DNA of 64,000 nucleotides from Verrucomicrobiaceae bacterium (GCA_015075365.1 JABTUN010000002.1:1674001-1738000), one strand, 5' to 3'; positions 33,055-42,984 are shown, numbered from the stretch's first letter. A program made the numbers and translations. Notes: generated by a model not told the origin, from the letters alone.

Positions 33055-33711
33055 TCACTTGTCGGCGTTCGGCAGATCCTTCTTTCCTTCGAGCACCTTG
33101 TCCACGAGACCGTATTCGGCGGCCTGGGCGGCGGACATGTAGTTGTCACGGTCGGCGTCGCGCTCGATCTGCTCGACCGACTTGCCGGTGTGGTGGGCGA
33201 GAATGCGGTTGAGGCGCTTTTTGAGGTTGAACATGTACTCCACTGTGCGCTCGACATCAGACGCGGTGCCGCGTGCGCCGCCGGAGACCTGATGGATCAT
33301 GATGTCGGAGTTCGGCAGGGCGTAGCGCTTCCCTTTGGTGCCTGCGGCGAGCAAAACGGCCCCCATGCTGGCGACGAGGCCGATGCTGTAGGTGCAGACG
33401 TCGCAGGTGAGGAACTGCATGGTGTCATAAATCGCGAGACCGGCCGTGACGCTGCCGCCGGGGCTGTTCACGTAGATGTTGATGTCCTTTTTCGGGTCCT
33501 GCATCTGGAGGAAGAGGAGCTGCGCGATGATGATGGAGGCCATCGTGTCGTTCACTTCGCCGCCGAGGAAGATGATGCGGTCCTTGAGCAGGCGGGAGTA
33601 GATGTCGTACGCGCGCTCGCCACGCCCCTCGGACTCGATGACGGTGGGCACCATGTAGCTGGAGCGCGGGACGATGACGGAGGGAAAATCAGGGCTGGTT
33701 TCGGGGGACAT
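33055..33711 (-). CDS. clpP: ATP-dependent Clp protease proteolytic subunit
   Basis: 218 residues. Forms the tetradecameric peptidase chamber used by ClpX or ClpA. The catalytic Ser lies in IGLVASMGAVLLAAG, the His in SDIMIHQVSGGARGTASD and the Asp in the RDADRDNYMSAAQA region. INIYVNSPGGSVTAGLAIYD forms the substrate-side loop. No clpX or tig is adjacent, so it stands alone. Confidence 0.96.
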   Translation of the reverse strand: MSPETSPDFPSVIVPRSSYMVPTVIESEGRGERAYDIYSRLLKDRIIFLGGEVNDTMASIIIAQLLFLQMQDPKKDINIYVNSPGGSVTAGLAIYDTMQFLTCDVCTYSIGLVASMGAVLLAAGTKGKRYALPNSDIMIHQVSGGARGTASDVERTVEYMFNLKKRLNRILAHHTGKSVEQIERDADRDNYMSAAQAAEYGLVDKVLEGKKDLPNADK

Positions 33712-33772
33712 GGACCGGAATCAAGAGGCGGGCGGGGGCCTTGTCAAACCTGGGGGCCACGCAAGGCTGGAA

Positions 33773-35563
33773 ATGATGCTGCTGGCGATGGATGACGCGG
33801 TTCCGCGACGTTTCGGTGCCGTGTCCCGGTCTTTCTGGCTTCCGCTCCTGCTTTGCGCCTCCCACGCGCAGGCGGCGGCGATTCGTGCCTCCAACGATCC
33901 TGTGAGGGATGAGCGCCCCATCACCGGGGAGGATCGCCAGCACTGGGCTTGGCGGGAGCTGGCGGTGCCGCGTGTACAGCACCTGGCGCCCTCCGCGGCG
34001 CTGGATGCCGTCGTGCAGGAAAAAACGCCGCTGGCTGGTGCCGCAGATGCCGCGACCCTGATCCGGCGTGTCACCTTTGACCTGACCGGCCTGCCACCCA
34101 GCCCCGGGGAGGCACGCGAGTTCATCGAAGGCCTCATCAGCTATGAAGCCGTTGTGGACCGGCTGCTTGCCTCCCCCCGGCATGGCGAGCACTGGGCGCA
34201 GTGGTGGCTGGATCTGGCACGCTATGCGGAGACAGACGGGTTTGAGCACGACCGCGAGCGGCCGCGTGCCTGGCAGTATCGAGACTGGGTGATCGCGGCG
34301 TTGAACGCGGACATGCGTTTCGATGAATTTGTGCAAAAACAGATCGCCGGGGATCTCATGGGGGACGAAACCGGAACGGGGTTTCTATTTTCCTGCCCGG
34401 ACATGCCGGATCTAAACAACCAGGACGAGCGGCGGCACATGGTGCTCAATGACATCACCAGCACGGTGGGCAGCGTTTTCCTGGGACTGACCATGGGCTG
34501 CGCGCAATGCCATGACCATGTCTATGACCCGGTCAGCCAGGCGGACTTTTACCGGTTGCGCGCCTTTTTTGACAACACCGTTCTCCCCCAGCGGGACAAG
34601 CAGCTCGGCCCGGCAGCGCGCGTGTTTGCCGAAGGAGTGCCGGCCAGCACGGTCTATGTGCGCGGGGAGTTGCGCCGCCCAGGACCGGTGGTCGCTCCAG
34701 CCTTTCCAAGGATCGCCTTGCGCGATCCGGCGCCGGCTGAAAATCCGGACCGTCTGGCGCTGGCACGCTGGATCACCCGCGGCGACAACGTCCTTTTCCT
34801 GCGGACCATGGCCAACCGCCTGTGGCAGCAGCACTTTGGCCGCCCGCTGGCGGGGAATCCGGCGGACCTGGGCCACCAAGGCGAGGCTCCGTCTCATCCG
34901 GCGCTGCTGGACTGGCTGGCGGCGGAACTTCCGCGGCAAAACTGGAGCCTGAAGCGCCTGCACAAGACCATCGTGATGTCCCGCACCTACCGGCAGGCCA
35001 CGCCGCAGCAGCGCCGCCTCACGGGGGAGATGCTGCGGGACACACTGCTGAGCGTGGCGGGGGAATTGAATCTGAAGACCGGCGGTGAGAGCGTCCGGCT
35101 GCCCATGCCCCGGGAGATCAAGGAAACCCTGCTCAAAAAACAGGCGGAGGTCACCGAAGACGCCGCCGAGCAGCGCCGGCGCAGCATCTACACCTTTGCT
35201 CGTCGCAATGCCCGCCACCCCGTGCTGGATTTGTTCGACCGGCCTGACGCGCTGACAAGCTGCGCCCGGCGCAACGAGTCCACCACCGCGCCTCAGGCGC
35301 TGCTGATGCTCAATTCGGACATCATGCACGAAACCGCCGCCAAACTGGCGGCACGCCTGACAGGCCGGCATGGCTCCGAAGCGGCCCTGATCCTGGCCGA
35401 TGCGTGCTGGATCTGCCTCTCGCGTGCTCCACACGCCGACGAGGTGGAACGTGGCCGCGTGTTCCTCGACAGCCAGGCCGCCTTGGCGGGCAATTTCGCC
35501 TCCGCCGTGCAGGATTACTGTCTGGCGCTGCTGAACTCAAACGCGTTCATGTTTGTGAACTGA
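33773..35563 (+). CDS. DUF1549/DUF1553 protein lacking the cytochrome domain
   Basis: 596 residues from the ATG at 33773 (33788 is equally possible; both put a signal-like segment, FWLPLLLCASHAQAA, near the N-terminus). DUF1549: LIRRVTFDLTGLPPSPGEAR, QWWLDLARYAETDGFEHD and GLTMGCAQCHDHVYDPV. DUF1553: NRLWQQHFGRPLAGNPADLG, HKTIVMSRTYRQATP, RNESTTAPQALLMLNSDIMH. Compared with the PSD1 gene at 25056 it has no N-terminal CxxCH cytochrome domain, so it is a shortened form. Confidence 0.88.
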   Translation: MMLLAMDDAVPRRFGAVSRSFWLPLLLCASHAQAAAIRASNDPVRDERPITGEDRQHWAWRELAVPRVQHLAPSAALDAVVQEKTPLAGAADAATLIRRVTFDLTGLPPSPGEAREFIEGLISYEAVVDRLLASPRHGEHWAQWWLDLARYAETDGFEHDRERPRAWQYRDWVIAALNADMRFDEFVQKQIAGDLMGDETGTGFLFSCPDMPDLNNQDERRHMVLNDITSTVGSVFLGLTMGCAQCHDHVYDPVSQADFYRLRAFFDNTVLPQRDKQLGPAARVFAEGVPASTVYVRGELRRPGPVVAPAFPRIALRDPAPAENPDRLALARWITRGDNVLFLRTMANRLWQQHFGRPLAGNPADLGHQGEAPSHPALLDWLAAELPRQNWSLKRLHKTIVMSRTYRQATPQQRRLTGEMLRDTLLSVAGELNLKTGGESVRLPMPREIKETLLKKQAEVTEDAAEQRRRSIYTFARRNARHPVLDLFDRPDALTSCARRNESTTAPQALLMLNSDIMHETAAKLAARLTGRHGSEAALILADACWICLSRAPHADEVERGRVFLDSQAALAGNFASAVQDYCLALLNSNAFMFVN

Positions 35564-35614
35564 GCAGTGAAGGAACAACTTGGCCCACGTTTAAGACCGC
35601 GCTGGCATTCGAGA

Positions 35615-38600
35615 TCAATGATTAAACAAGAAAGCCGGTGAGTTGATCAGCGCCCAGGCCAAGTCCTGCGCGGCCGTCAGGCGCTTGTTGGTGAGCTGTT
35701 TGGCGCTGAGGTCAGTGTCACGGCGCAACTGAAGCAACTTCGGATCGAGGGCGATGGGCTTTTGCGACTCGGTGTGCTTGGTTTCGAGGGCGATGAGTTG
35801 GGGATCGACCGGCAGAGGTTTTTTGGCATTCGCGAGGGTTTTGCGCTCGGTTTGGTAGGGGCGGAATTGGTTGAGGAAGTGGGCGGTGAGGTCGGCGGTT
35901 TGCTCGGGGGTGCGTTTCATCGCTTTCACGGCGTCGGCGACGGTTTTGGGGACGCCGAAGCGGATCGTGGGGCTGGTGGTGACCCAGAGGCGGAAGCGGC
36001 CGGGGTTGTATCGGCCGTTTTGGAAGTTGCTGGTCATCTGGATGCTGAAACTGGTGCCGCCTTCGTTGCTGACGGGCTTCTCGAAGCTGAAGATGGCCTC
36101 GTGACGGAAGCCGGTGTCAGGGCTCACAGCCCAGCCGCGGTCGCGGTTGCCTTTTTTGAGGGCTTCGGTGACGGGGAAGTTGGTCTGCTCAAAGTCGGCT
36201 TTGGGGTTTTTGAGCGTTTGGGCGACGCCGGAGCCGCGTTTGCGTTTCGCGTCGGCGGCGTCGGTGGTGACGACGAGTTCGCCGAGGACGAAATTGCCAT
36301 CGGGAGCGGTGCCGGGGCCGTTGGAGGGCAGGCGGTCATCGGGGAGCATTTCGAGTTTGATGCCGGTGATGCCTTGAAGGTCGGATTTGCCGAGGAGGAG
36401 GTAGTTTCCGGCGCTTTGCTTGCCTTCAGGCAACGCCGTGGCGAGGAAGCTGCCATCAGGCAGGCGTTCGAGCTTATCGACGCCGCCGGCGCGTTGGACC
36501 TTGAGATCGAGCAATTGCCATTCGGTGGTGAGATCGAGGTAGTTTTCCCATTTCGGCTGATTGGCGGGCGCGGTGTCGAAGGCGGCCTTCACCTTGGCTT
36601 CGGCGGCTTTGATGGCGGCCTGGCGTGCGGCTTCCTTTTTGGCGACTTCGGGGGCGATTTTGGCTTTGTAGGCCGTGAGTTCGGTTTCGGCAGCTTTGAT
36701 GGCCGCGAGGCGATCCTGCTCGGCTTTGGCGATGACGGGCTTTTGCTCGACTTCCTTGGCCTGAAGCGTGGCGGCGAGTGTTTTGTGCTCGGAATCGAGT
36801 CCGGCCATGCTTTCGAGCGCGGCGCTGATTTCCTTCTCGGTCGCGTGACGGTTCAAAATGCGCATGAAGACGGCGTCGATGAGCTGTTTGTCGTCTTTGA
36901 TCTCGGCGGTGAGTTTCGCGATGGCGTTGTTCGAGTCGCTGATGGCATCGCCGACGGTCGGGCCGCTCATGAGGGCCATGACGGGGCCGAGATTGACGTC
37001 GTTGCTGCGTTCGCACTCGCACACGCTTTCACGGGCAGGGCGGCCGAAGTTGGTGAGGAAGCCGTCCTGCAGTTTGATCTGCGCATCGGCCAAAGCGGCG
37101 GCGCGGGTGCCTTTGGGCACGCCGGGGATGTTTGGCATGCTGCCGGTGACGGCGAAGACGGAGTCAAAGAGCACCTCGGCAGGCAGGCGACGCGCTTTGG
37201 CGTGGCTGTAGTTGATCTTGTCGTCCTCGTTCCATTTGTTGGTGGCGAGGCTGAGCTGGTAGGTGCGGCTGTTGGCGATGAGCTTCATCAAGTGGCGCAC
37301 GTTGAAGCCGCTCTGGATGAATTCGTTCGTGAGGTATTGCAGCAGCTCAGGATTGCTCGGCGGATTGCCGGCGCGGATGTCATCGAGCGGCTCGATGACG
37401 CCGGTGCCGGTGAGGTAGCCCCAGATGCGGTTGGCGTAGCTCATGGCGAAGTAATCGTTCTGCGGGCTGGTCATCCAGGTGGCAAAAGCCTCGCGACGGG
37501 ACGTGGCGGCCTTGCTGACGAGTTCGGTGTCGTAAGGCACTTTCGGCGCGACGGGCTTGTTCGTGCGCAGGTGGAGCACATCGCCGTCTTTTTTGTCGCT
37601 CACGATTTCATACAGCGGCTTCGCGCCTTCGACGGCGGTGCCGCCGATGGTGGCACCTTTCGCGTTCGGATCTGCTCCGAGGCTGATCTGCGCGAAGTAG
37701 GACGCGGTTTCATAATACTGGTCCATCGTCCAGCGCTCGAAGGGATGGTCGTGGCACTTGTTGCAGTTGAAACGCGTGGCGAGGAAGAGGTGCGTGGTGT
37801 TTTCGACGAGCTCCTCCGGTGTGCGCACGGTCTTGAAGTAAGCGGCGGCTGGATTGTCCTTGTTCGAGCCGGTGGCGGTGACGATGCGGTAGGCCATGCG
37901 GTCGTAAGGCGTGTTGTCGGCGACCTGCTGCTTGATCCACGTGCGCAGACCGGCCGCGCCTTCGGTGCCGAGGAACTTGGAGTTCACCTGGAGCATGTCG
38001 GCCCATTTGTTGGACCAGTGTTCGACGAAGTCGGGATTGCCGATGAGCTTGTCGATCACTTCGCCGCGTTTCACCCGCACGTCGCGTTTGTCGGCGAGGA
38101 AGGCGGTGACTTCTTCGGGCTTCGGCGGCAGGCCGGTGAGGTCGAGATGGATGCGGCGGAGGAAGTCCTCATCGCTGCACAGGCCGCTGGGCTCGATCTT
38201 CATGCGCTGCCATTTTTGCGCGACGAGTTCGTCGATCTTGTTCCACGTCTCCGGCTGCTTCCACGCGAAGCCGGTGCGGTCGCCCATGACGGTGATGGTG
38301 GTGGCGGCATAAGCGCCTTCAAAGCGGGCGAGCACCGGGGCCTCGCCGCGACGCAGGCTCGTCATGAGGCCTTTTTTGTCGGCTTCAATGACTTCGCCGT
38401 TGCCGCTGTCCATGAAAGCCTCGGCGGTGACGTCTTTGACATAACCATCCGCGTAACGGGCGATGACGCGCATCTGCTGGCGGCTCCCGATCTTCTCGAT
38501 CACAGGATTCTTCGGGCTGATCTCGATGCTGGTGACGCGTGGCGTGGCGAGGTTCACCTTCGCGCCCTGGCTGATCCAGGCTTTGAGCGATTCGTAGTAA

Positions 38601-40717
38601 AGCTCGCCCGGCACGGTGAGCTGGCCGCCTTCATGCGGCACGGCACCGCTCGCTTTGAGAAGCATGAGCGAATGCTCCGGCGAGGCGACATTCGCGCGAC
38701 GGCTGGCGAGTTCGTCCGCATAAGCGAGCACGTCGTAAATCGGATCGTAACCACGCAGCGAGAGCTTGAAGCCTGCTTTGCCATCCTTCGCGCCGTGGCA
38801 GGTGCCTTGATTGCAACCGAGCTTCGACGTGATGGGCATGATGTCGCGGACGTAATCCGGCTTCAGCGCCACATTCATGCCGCTGACATTCGCGGGCACG
38901 CTGGCGGTGCGGCCCATGAAGCTGATGTTGATGGCCGTCGCACCGTCTTTGTCCGGACGAACCATGCCGCGTGAGTCGATCTGCACGACATTGGCCGCGG
39001 CGGCGGTGATTTTCGCCATGCGAGTGACATCCGCACGCGTGCCGTCGCTCATCTTCGCGGTGATGAGGATCTGCGCGTATTCAGAAGGCTTGCCAATCTT
39101 GATGTTCGCGGGCTCGACCTCAATGGAGGCCACGGTGGGGCCGGTGTGCAGCGTCTCGACCTTGTCGTCCTTTTTCACGTCCACACGCACGGTGTCGTCC
39201 GCGAGCACATCGCTGGCGGCGAGCACTTTTTCCTTCACAAGCGGCACGGAGGTGAATTCCTTCGCGATCTTGCCCGTGGCGGTGTCGATGAGGCGGATCT
39301 GGCCGTCCTGTCCCGCTGCAGCGACCATTTTGCCATCGGGCGAGAAGGTCACGCTGAACACGCCGCTCGGCACCGGCGTGCTGCTGAGCTGCTTCACGTC
39401 CTTCACGATCCAATCATCGAGCTCCTTGCCTTTGCCGTTCACGGTTTCGACGATCTTCTTCACCTCGGGCGGCATGTCGCTCGAATACTCGCTGCTGTAG
39501 ATGTTGATCGTGCCGCTGCCTTCAAACGACGCGCCGGCGGCGATGCGCTTGCCATCGGGCGCGAAATCGACGCCGAAGATGCGGCCCTGCATCGCGGGGA
39601 ATTTGCGGATGAGATTCGCGTTGTCGCCGATGACGCGCTTCGTGATGCGCTCCATGCGGTAGATCGCGGGCACGCCGTCGGTGCCGCCGATGAGCACCTC
39701 GTTGCGCTGTGGATGCCGCGCCAGCACCTGCACGCCGCCTTTGAGCGCACCGGGTGTGATGGACGTGATGTTGTCGATGAAACGCTGCGTGGCGACCTCG
39801 GTGAGCTTCACGCTCATGTCGCGACCGCAGGAGACGACGTGCTTGCCATCCACGCCCCACACGGTGTCGAGCACCCAGTCGCTGTGGCCGCCCATGAAGA
39901 GCGTTTCTTTGCCCGTGGCGACATCGATGGCCCGCACAGCATTGTCGGCGCAGCCAAACGCGAGCTGCTTGCCATCGGGCGACCAGCTCGCGCCGTAGAT
40001 CGTGTCAAACGTGAGCGATTTGGACAGCTCGAGCTTCTTCGCCGCTACGTCCCAGATTTGGATCTCGCCCATGCGCGCGGGGCTGCCGCCGGTGACGGCG
40101 ATTTTTTTGCCATCGGGCGACCACGCGAGCTTCTGAATGCGCTCCGCGAGGCCCACGAGCCGCGCGACGATGCCGCTGCCGTCCGCCTTGTGAATCAAGA
40201 CCTCATGATAACCCGCCACCGCGATCATCGCGCCATCCGGCGAATACTCGACCGACGTGACCGCGGGCGCGGTGACATACACCGGCGGATGCGCCATGTC
40301 GTATTGCGCCTTCGCCGTCGCGGGCGTGTCGTCCTTTGCGCCCTCATTGATCCAGCGCTCGATCAGGGCGATCTGCGTCGCGTGCAGCGCATCGGCCTTC
40401 TGCGGCATCTCCGCTTTGCCTTTCGCGTCCGGTTTGATGAGCTTGAGCAGATTCGACTCCGCCGCCTTGCCCGGCACCACCGCCACCGCCTCCTCGCCGC
40501 CCTTCAGCAACGCCGCGAACTCCGTCATGATGTAATCGCCCTTCTTCTTCGCCGGCTGATGGCAGCCATTGCACTGCGCCTGGAAGATCGGGCGGATGTG
40601 CTTGTAAAACGACACCGGCTTCGATGGGTCGATGCCCTCCTCCTTCTTCGGCATCTGCGCGAAGGCGGTGGCGGACAAGGCAAGCACGGAAGCGAAAAGA
40701 CGCGTCTTCATGGTCAT
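35615..40717 (-). CDS. Giant PSD1-type protein: cytochrome c, WD40-like propeller, Ig-like, DUF1549, DUF1553
   Basis: 1700 residues with a signal peptide (MTMKTRLFASVLALSATAFA). Order: cytochrome-c-like domain (FQAQCNGCHQPAKKKGDYIM, about residue 50); WD40-like repeats at ~150-500 (SVEYSPDGAMIAVAG; KLAWSPDGKKIAVTG; SVTFSPDGKMVAAAG); an Ig-like BIG domain at ~545-625; a second cysteine motif (LGCNQGTCHGAKDGKAGFKL, ~635); DUF1549 (HLDLTGLPPKPEEV, ~855; FNCNKCHDHPFERW, ~985); DUF1553 (~1080-1270); a Lys/Ala-rich coiled coil (~1315-1385); then a lectin-like region. It is a large exported multi-domain protein, probably for substrate capture and breakdown at the cell surface. Confidence 0.92.
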   Translation of the reverse strand: MTMKTRLFASVLALSATAFAQMPKKEEGIDPSKPVSFYKHIRPIFQAQCNGCHQPAKKKGDYIMTEFAALLKGGEEAVAVVPGKAAESNLLKLIKPDAKGKAEMPQKADALHATQIALIERWINEGAKDDTPATAKAQYDMAHPPVYVTAPAVTSVEYSPDGAMIAVAGYHEVLIHKADGSGIVARLVGLAERIQKLAWSPDGKKIAVTGGSPARMGEIQIWDVAAKKLELSKSLTFDTIYGASWSPDGKQLAFGCADNAVRAIDVATGKETLFMGGHSDWVLDTVWGVDGKHVVSCGRDMSVKLTEVATQRFIDNITSITPGALKGGVQVLARHPQRNEVLIGGTDGVPAIYRMERITKRVIGDNANLIRKFPAMQGRIFGVDFAPDGKRIAAGASFEGSGTINIYSSEYSSDMPPEVKKIVETVNGKGKELDDWIVKDVKQLSSTPVPSGVFSVTFSPDGKMVAAAGQDGQIRLIDTATGKIAKEFTSVPLVKEKVLAASDVLADDTVRVDVKKDDKVETLHTGPTVASIEVEPANIKIGKPSEYAQILITAKMSDGTRADVTRMAKITAAAANVVQIDSRGMVRPDKDGATAINISFMGRTASVPANVSGMNVALKPDYVRDIMPITSKLGCNQGTCHGAKDGKAGFKLSLRGYDPIYDVLAYADELASRRANVASPEHSLMLLKASGAVPHEGGQLTVPGELYYESLKAWISQGAKVNLATPRVTSIEISPKNPVIEKIGSRQQMRVIARYADGYVKDVTAEAFMDSGNGEVIEADKKGLMTSLRRGEAPVLARFEGAYAATTITVMGDRTGFAWKQPETWNKIDELVAQKWQRMKIEPSGLCSDEDFLRRIHLDLTGLPPKPEEVTAFLADKRDVRVKRGEVIDKLIGNPDFVEHWSNKWADMLQVNSKFLGTEGAAGLRTWIKQQVADNTPYDRMAYRIVTATGSNKDNPAAAYFKTVRTPEELVENTTHLFLATRFNCNKCHDHPFERWTMDQYYETASYFAQISLGADPNAKGATIGGTAVEGAKPLYEIVSDKKDGDVLHLRTNKPVAPKVPYDTELVSKAATSRREAFATWMTSPQNDYFAMSYANRIWGYLTGTGVIEPLDDIRAGNPPSNPELLQYLTNEFIQSGFNVRHLMKLIANSRTYQLSLATNKWNEDDKINYSHAKARRLPAEVLFDSVFAVTGSMPNIPGVPKGTRAAALADAQIKLQDGFLTNFGRPARESVCECERSNDVNLGPVMALMSGPTVGDAISDSNNAIAKLTAEIKDDKQLIDAVFMRILNRHATEKEISAALESMAGLDSEHKTLAATLQAKEVEQKPVIAKAEQDRLAAIKAAETELTAYKAKIAPEVAKKEAARQAAIKAAEAKVKAAFDTAPANQPKWENYLDLTTEWQLLDLKVQRAGGVDKLERLPDGSFLATALPEGKQSAGNYLLLGKSDLQGITGIKLEMLPDDRLPSNGPGTAPDGNFVLGELVVTTDAADAKRKRGSGVAQTLKNPKADFEQTNFPVTEALKKGNRDRGWAVSPDTGFRHEAIFSFEKPVSNEGGTSFSIQMTSNFQNGRYNPGRFRLWVTTSPTIRFGVPKTVADAVKAMKRTPEQTADLTAHFLNQFRPYQTERKTLANAKKPLPVDPQLIALETKHTESQKPIALDPKLLQLRRDTDLSAKQLTNKRLTAAQDLAWALINSPAFLFNH

Positions 40718-40820
40718 GGGATGGTTTGAGGGGCCGCAAAAAACGGGCGAAACCCCGCAATCCTTGCGCTGGCGGGACGGAGGGCGGGATCGTCCATGCC
40801 GGGCGCAGAAAAGAGTCCTT

Positions 40821-41987
40821 TCAGGGCCACAGCAACATCACATACCCGGTCGCGGCCAGCGCGAGGCACAACAGGCCGGGCCTCGAAAAGCGCGCAGGCG
40901 CGGCGGGACGCGGAAAATCAGGGGTGACACCCGCCTGGACCATGCGGTCATAGAGATGCGGATGCACCATGCTCTTCCCTGGCATCACCGCAGGGAGCTG
41001 GCCGGCCTCGTAGAGTTTTTCCAGCGCGCGGGCATACACGGGCGAGGTCTCTCCGGCACCGCCGATGGCGGCGTGATCCGCGCGATGCTCCATGCGGCGG
41101 CGCAGGAGATTGATGAGGCGCTGCAGGATGACAAACACGGCAAACAAGCCCACCACGCCGAGTCCGCCCCAGGCGTGCAGGACCGGATTCACGAACACGA
41201 ACGTGAGAAAGCCCATGGCACCGAACAACCGGGTCAGGCGGACACTCAAGGGCTCGGTCAGGTGCTCCATCTCGTGGAGCATGATGGCGCGGCACTCGTC
41301 GTCATCGAGCACCTCCATGGCACGGGTGGTGAAAAGCACCGCATTGACGAAAGGAAGTGCCGCGGCGTTCGGAATCGGCGTGCGCGCCAGCCAGATGTGA
41401 CGCGGACGCACGCCTGAAACCTGACCAGCCTCCGCCGTGATGCGTTCGAGGCGCTCCTGCATGCTCGTGAGGTCCGCCGAGCTGTGTTTGGCCCGCATCA
41501 CCAACGGCAGCCACGCGCCGCTGAGAATGAGCGCCGAGATTCCGAAGCCGGCCGCCACGCGCCCCCACGCCGCGGCATCCATGACATCCGGCATGCTGAC
41601 GAGCAGCCCGATGCCGATGCCTATCAGGCCAAACTGCACGACAAGCTGCCACGCCGTCTGCCGCGCCCAAGTGCCGAAGGTGTAGCGCGGCTCGATCTCA
41701 CGGGAGTATGGAAAACAGCCCAGCATCAATCCAGCGACCAGCACGGGAATGGTCACATAAGGCGGCAGGTCACCGGCCCACTTCCACACGGTGAACATGC
41801 CGAGACTGGCGCAAGCGAGCGCGCACCACACCGCCGTCCGCCGCGCGGTCCAGAGCAGCCGCGCGCGCTCCGCCCAGTGCTGTCCGGCGCTGCGCCGCCA
41901 CGGAACAAGAGCCCAATGCATGACGAGCCAGGTGAAAAACGCGCAACCAACGGCAATGGCGGCAAGCTGGAAAGCAAGAATCATCAT
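40821..41987 (-). CDS. M48-type integral membrane zinc metalloprotease
   Basis: 388 residues from the ATG at 41987 (MMILAFQLAAIAVGCAFFTW). About seven hydrophobic segments, including LVMHWALV, IPVLVAGLMLGCF and LVVQFGLIGIGIGLLVSM. The zinc motif HEMEH begins at His238 in CRAIMLHEMEHLTEPLSVRL, followed by a membrane pair and a third-ligand region (RRRMEHRADHAAIGGAGE). The pattern fits M48 (HtpX/CaaX-protease-like) enzymes. Likely role: turnover of membrane proteins or processing. It stands alone next to the secretin-like gene. Confidence 0.82.
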   Translation of the reverse strand: MMILAFQLAAIAVGCAFFTWLVMHWALVPWRRSAGQHWAERARLLWTARRTAVWCALACASLGMFTVWKWAGDLPPYVTIPVLVAGLMLGCFPYSREIEPRYTFGTWARQTAWQLVVQFGLIGIGIGLLVSMPDVMDAAAWGRVAAGFGISALILSGAWLPLVMRAKHSSADLTSMQERLERITAEAGQVSGVRPRHIWLARTPIPNAAALPFVNAVLFTTRAMEVLDDDECRAIMLHEMEHLTEPLSVRLTRLFGAMGFLTFVFVNPVLHAWGGLGVVGLFAVFVILQRLINLLRRRMEHRADHAAIGGAGETSPVYARALEKLYEAGQLPAVMPGKSMVHPHLYDRMVQAGVTPDFPRPAAPARFSRPGLLCLALAATGYVMLLWP

Positions 41988-42047
41988 CGAGCGAAGAACA
42001 AAGCGGAAATCGAGACGCGATGTCAATCGTCCATTGTCATCCTGCAT

Positions 42048-42854
42048 TCACGGAGCAACACGCCTGGCCTGAATGAGGAAGAACATGAGCTGCGCGGGCT
42101 TGTGGCCCTCCACCGGGGCTTTTTTCTGCGGATCAGGCTTGCCGGGAGCCGCGATGCCGGAGCCGGCGAGGCCGCCGAGCACGAGTGTGTGTCCTTCCGC
42201 CAGCGTGACGGTGGTGCGCGTCTTCATGGAGCGGAATTCGGGCTGCTGGATGGTGTTCTCGGTCAGCACGACCTCGTGGATTTTGCCGTCCTTGTCCGCC
42301 GTGGCAGCCTTGATGGGCGAGCCATGGCTGTGAAAGCCCTCGAAGGTCGTGATCTCCGGCGCGAGTTCGAGGTCGATGCTTCCATCGCCCAACAGGGTGG
42401 GCACAAACTCGATGCGGATGCCCAAGGGGCGCATTTCGAAGGCCGTCGGCGTCGCGGGCGTGGCCGTGATGGTTTCACCAGGCTTGAGCGTGACGGGTTT
42501 GCCATCCGGCGCGTTGTCGATCTTCGGCGGATCAAATTCGGTCGGGTAGAGGAACTCGCGCGCGACCTCGACCGTGGCGCGCATGGTGTCCTTGGTGGTC
42601 ACGGAAGGCGCGCTGAGCACGTTGATGCCTTTCGTCTGGTTCAGGCGCCCGATCAGCCGGGCGGTCTTTTCTGGCGTGAGGATGCCAAGATTGGAAATGC
42701 CGCCCGTGGCCTCCGAATCGATCAGCAAGCCGGCTTCCTTCAAAACCGGCGATCCGATGTCGATGCCGATGATTTTCGAGGTGATGACGATCTGCGGCTC
42801 CGCCGCCTGAATCGAGGCGGCGAGAAGGAAAAAGGCAGTCAAGGCGGCTTTCAT
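42048..42854 (-). CDS. Short secretin-domain protein
   Basis: 268 residues from the ATG at 42854 with a signal peptide (MKAALTAFFLLAASIQAAEP). It resembles the C-terminal secretin domain of type II/III secretion outer-membrane channels: ARLIGRLNQTKGINVLSAPS, then PLGIRIEFVPTLLGDGSIDL and ELAPEITTFEGFHSH, ending with RTTVTLAEGHTLVLGG. The N-terminal N0-N3 domains of normal secretins (which are about 600 residues) are missing, and no other secretion gene is nearby. It may be a solitary pilus-type subunit or a decayed secretin. Confidence 0.75.
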   Translation of the reverse strand: MKAALTAFFLLAASIQAAEPQIVITSKIIGIDIGSPVLKEAGLLIDSEATGGISNLGILTPEKTARLIGRLNQTKGINVLSAPSVTTKDTMRATVEVAREFLYPTEFDPPKIDNAPDGKPVTLKPGETITATPATPTAFEMRPLGIRIEFVPTLLGDGSIDLELAPEITTFEGFHSHGSPIKAATADKDGKIHEVVLTENTIQQPEFRSMKTRTTVTLAEGHTLVLGGLAGSGIAAPGKPDPQKKAPVEGHKPAQLMFFLIQARRVAP

Positions 42855-42920
42855 GCGGGCGTAGCGTGCCACGACGGCCAGCCCCGCGTCAGCATGAGTA
42901 TTGTAAATTCGCGCATGGGA

Positions 42921-42984
42921 TGGAGTGCTGGAGCGGTGGAGTATTGGAGTTCTGAGCCAACACTCCAATCCTCCAACACTCCAT
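42921..42984. repeat. Octamer repeat run, copy 3, with matching inverted run
   Basis: Units TGGAGTGC, TGGAGCGG, TGGAGTAT, TGGAGTTC, TGAGCCAA and then the inverted units CACTCCAA, TCCTCCAA, CACTCCAT. This is the cleanest copy of the family. It lies between the divergent secretin-like and membrane-protein genes. Confidence 0.7.

Noticed and set aside
35762..38974. Long plus-strand open frame (1070 codons) antisense to the giant PSD1 gene
   Set aside because: Same GC-driven shadow effect; composition is repetitive and lacks any motif.
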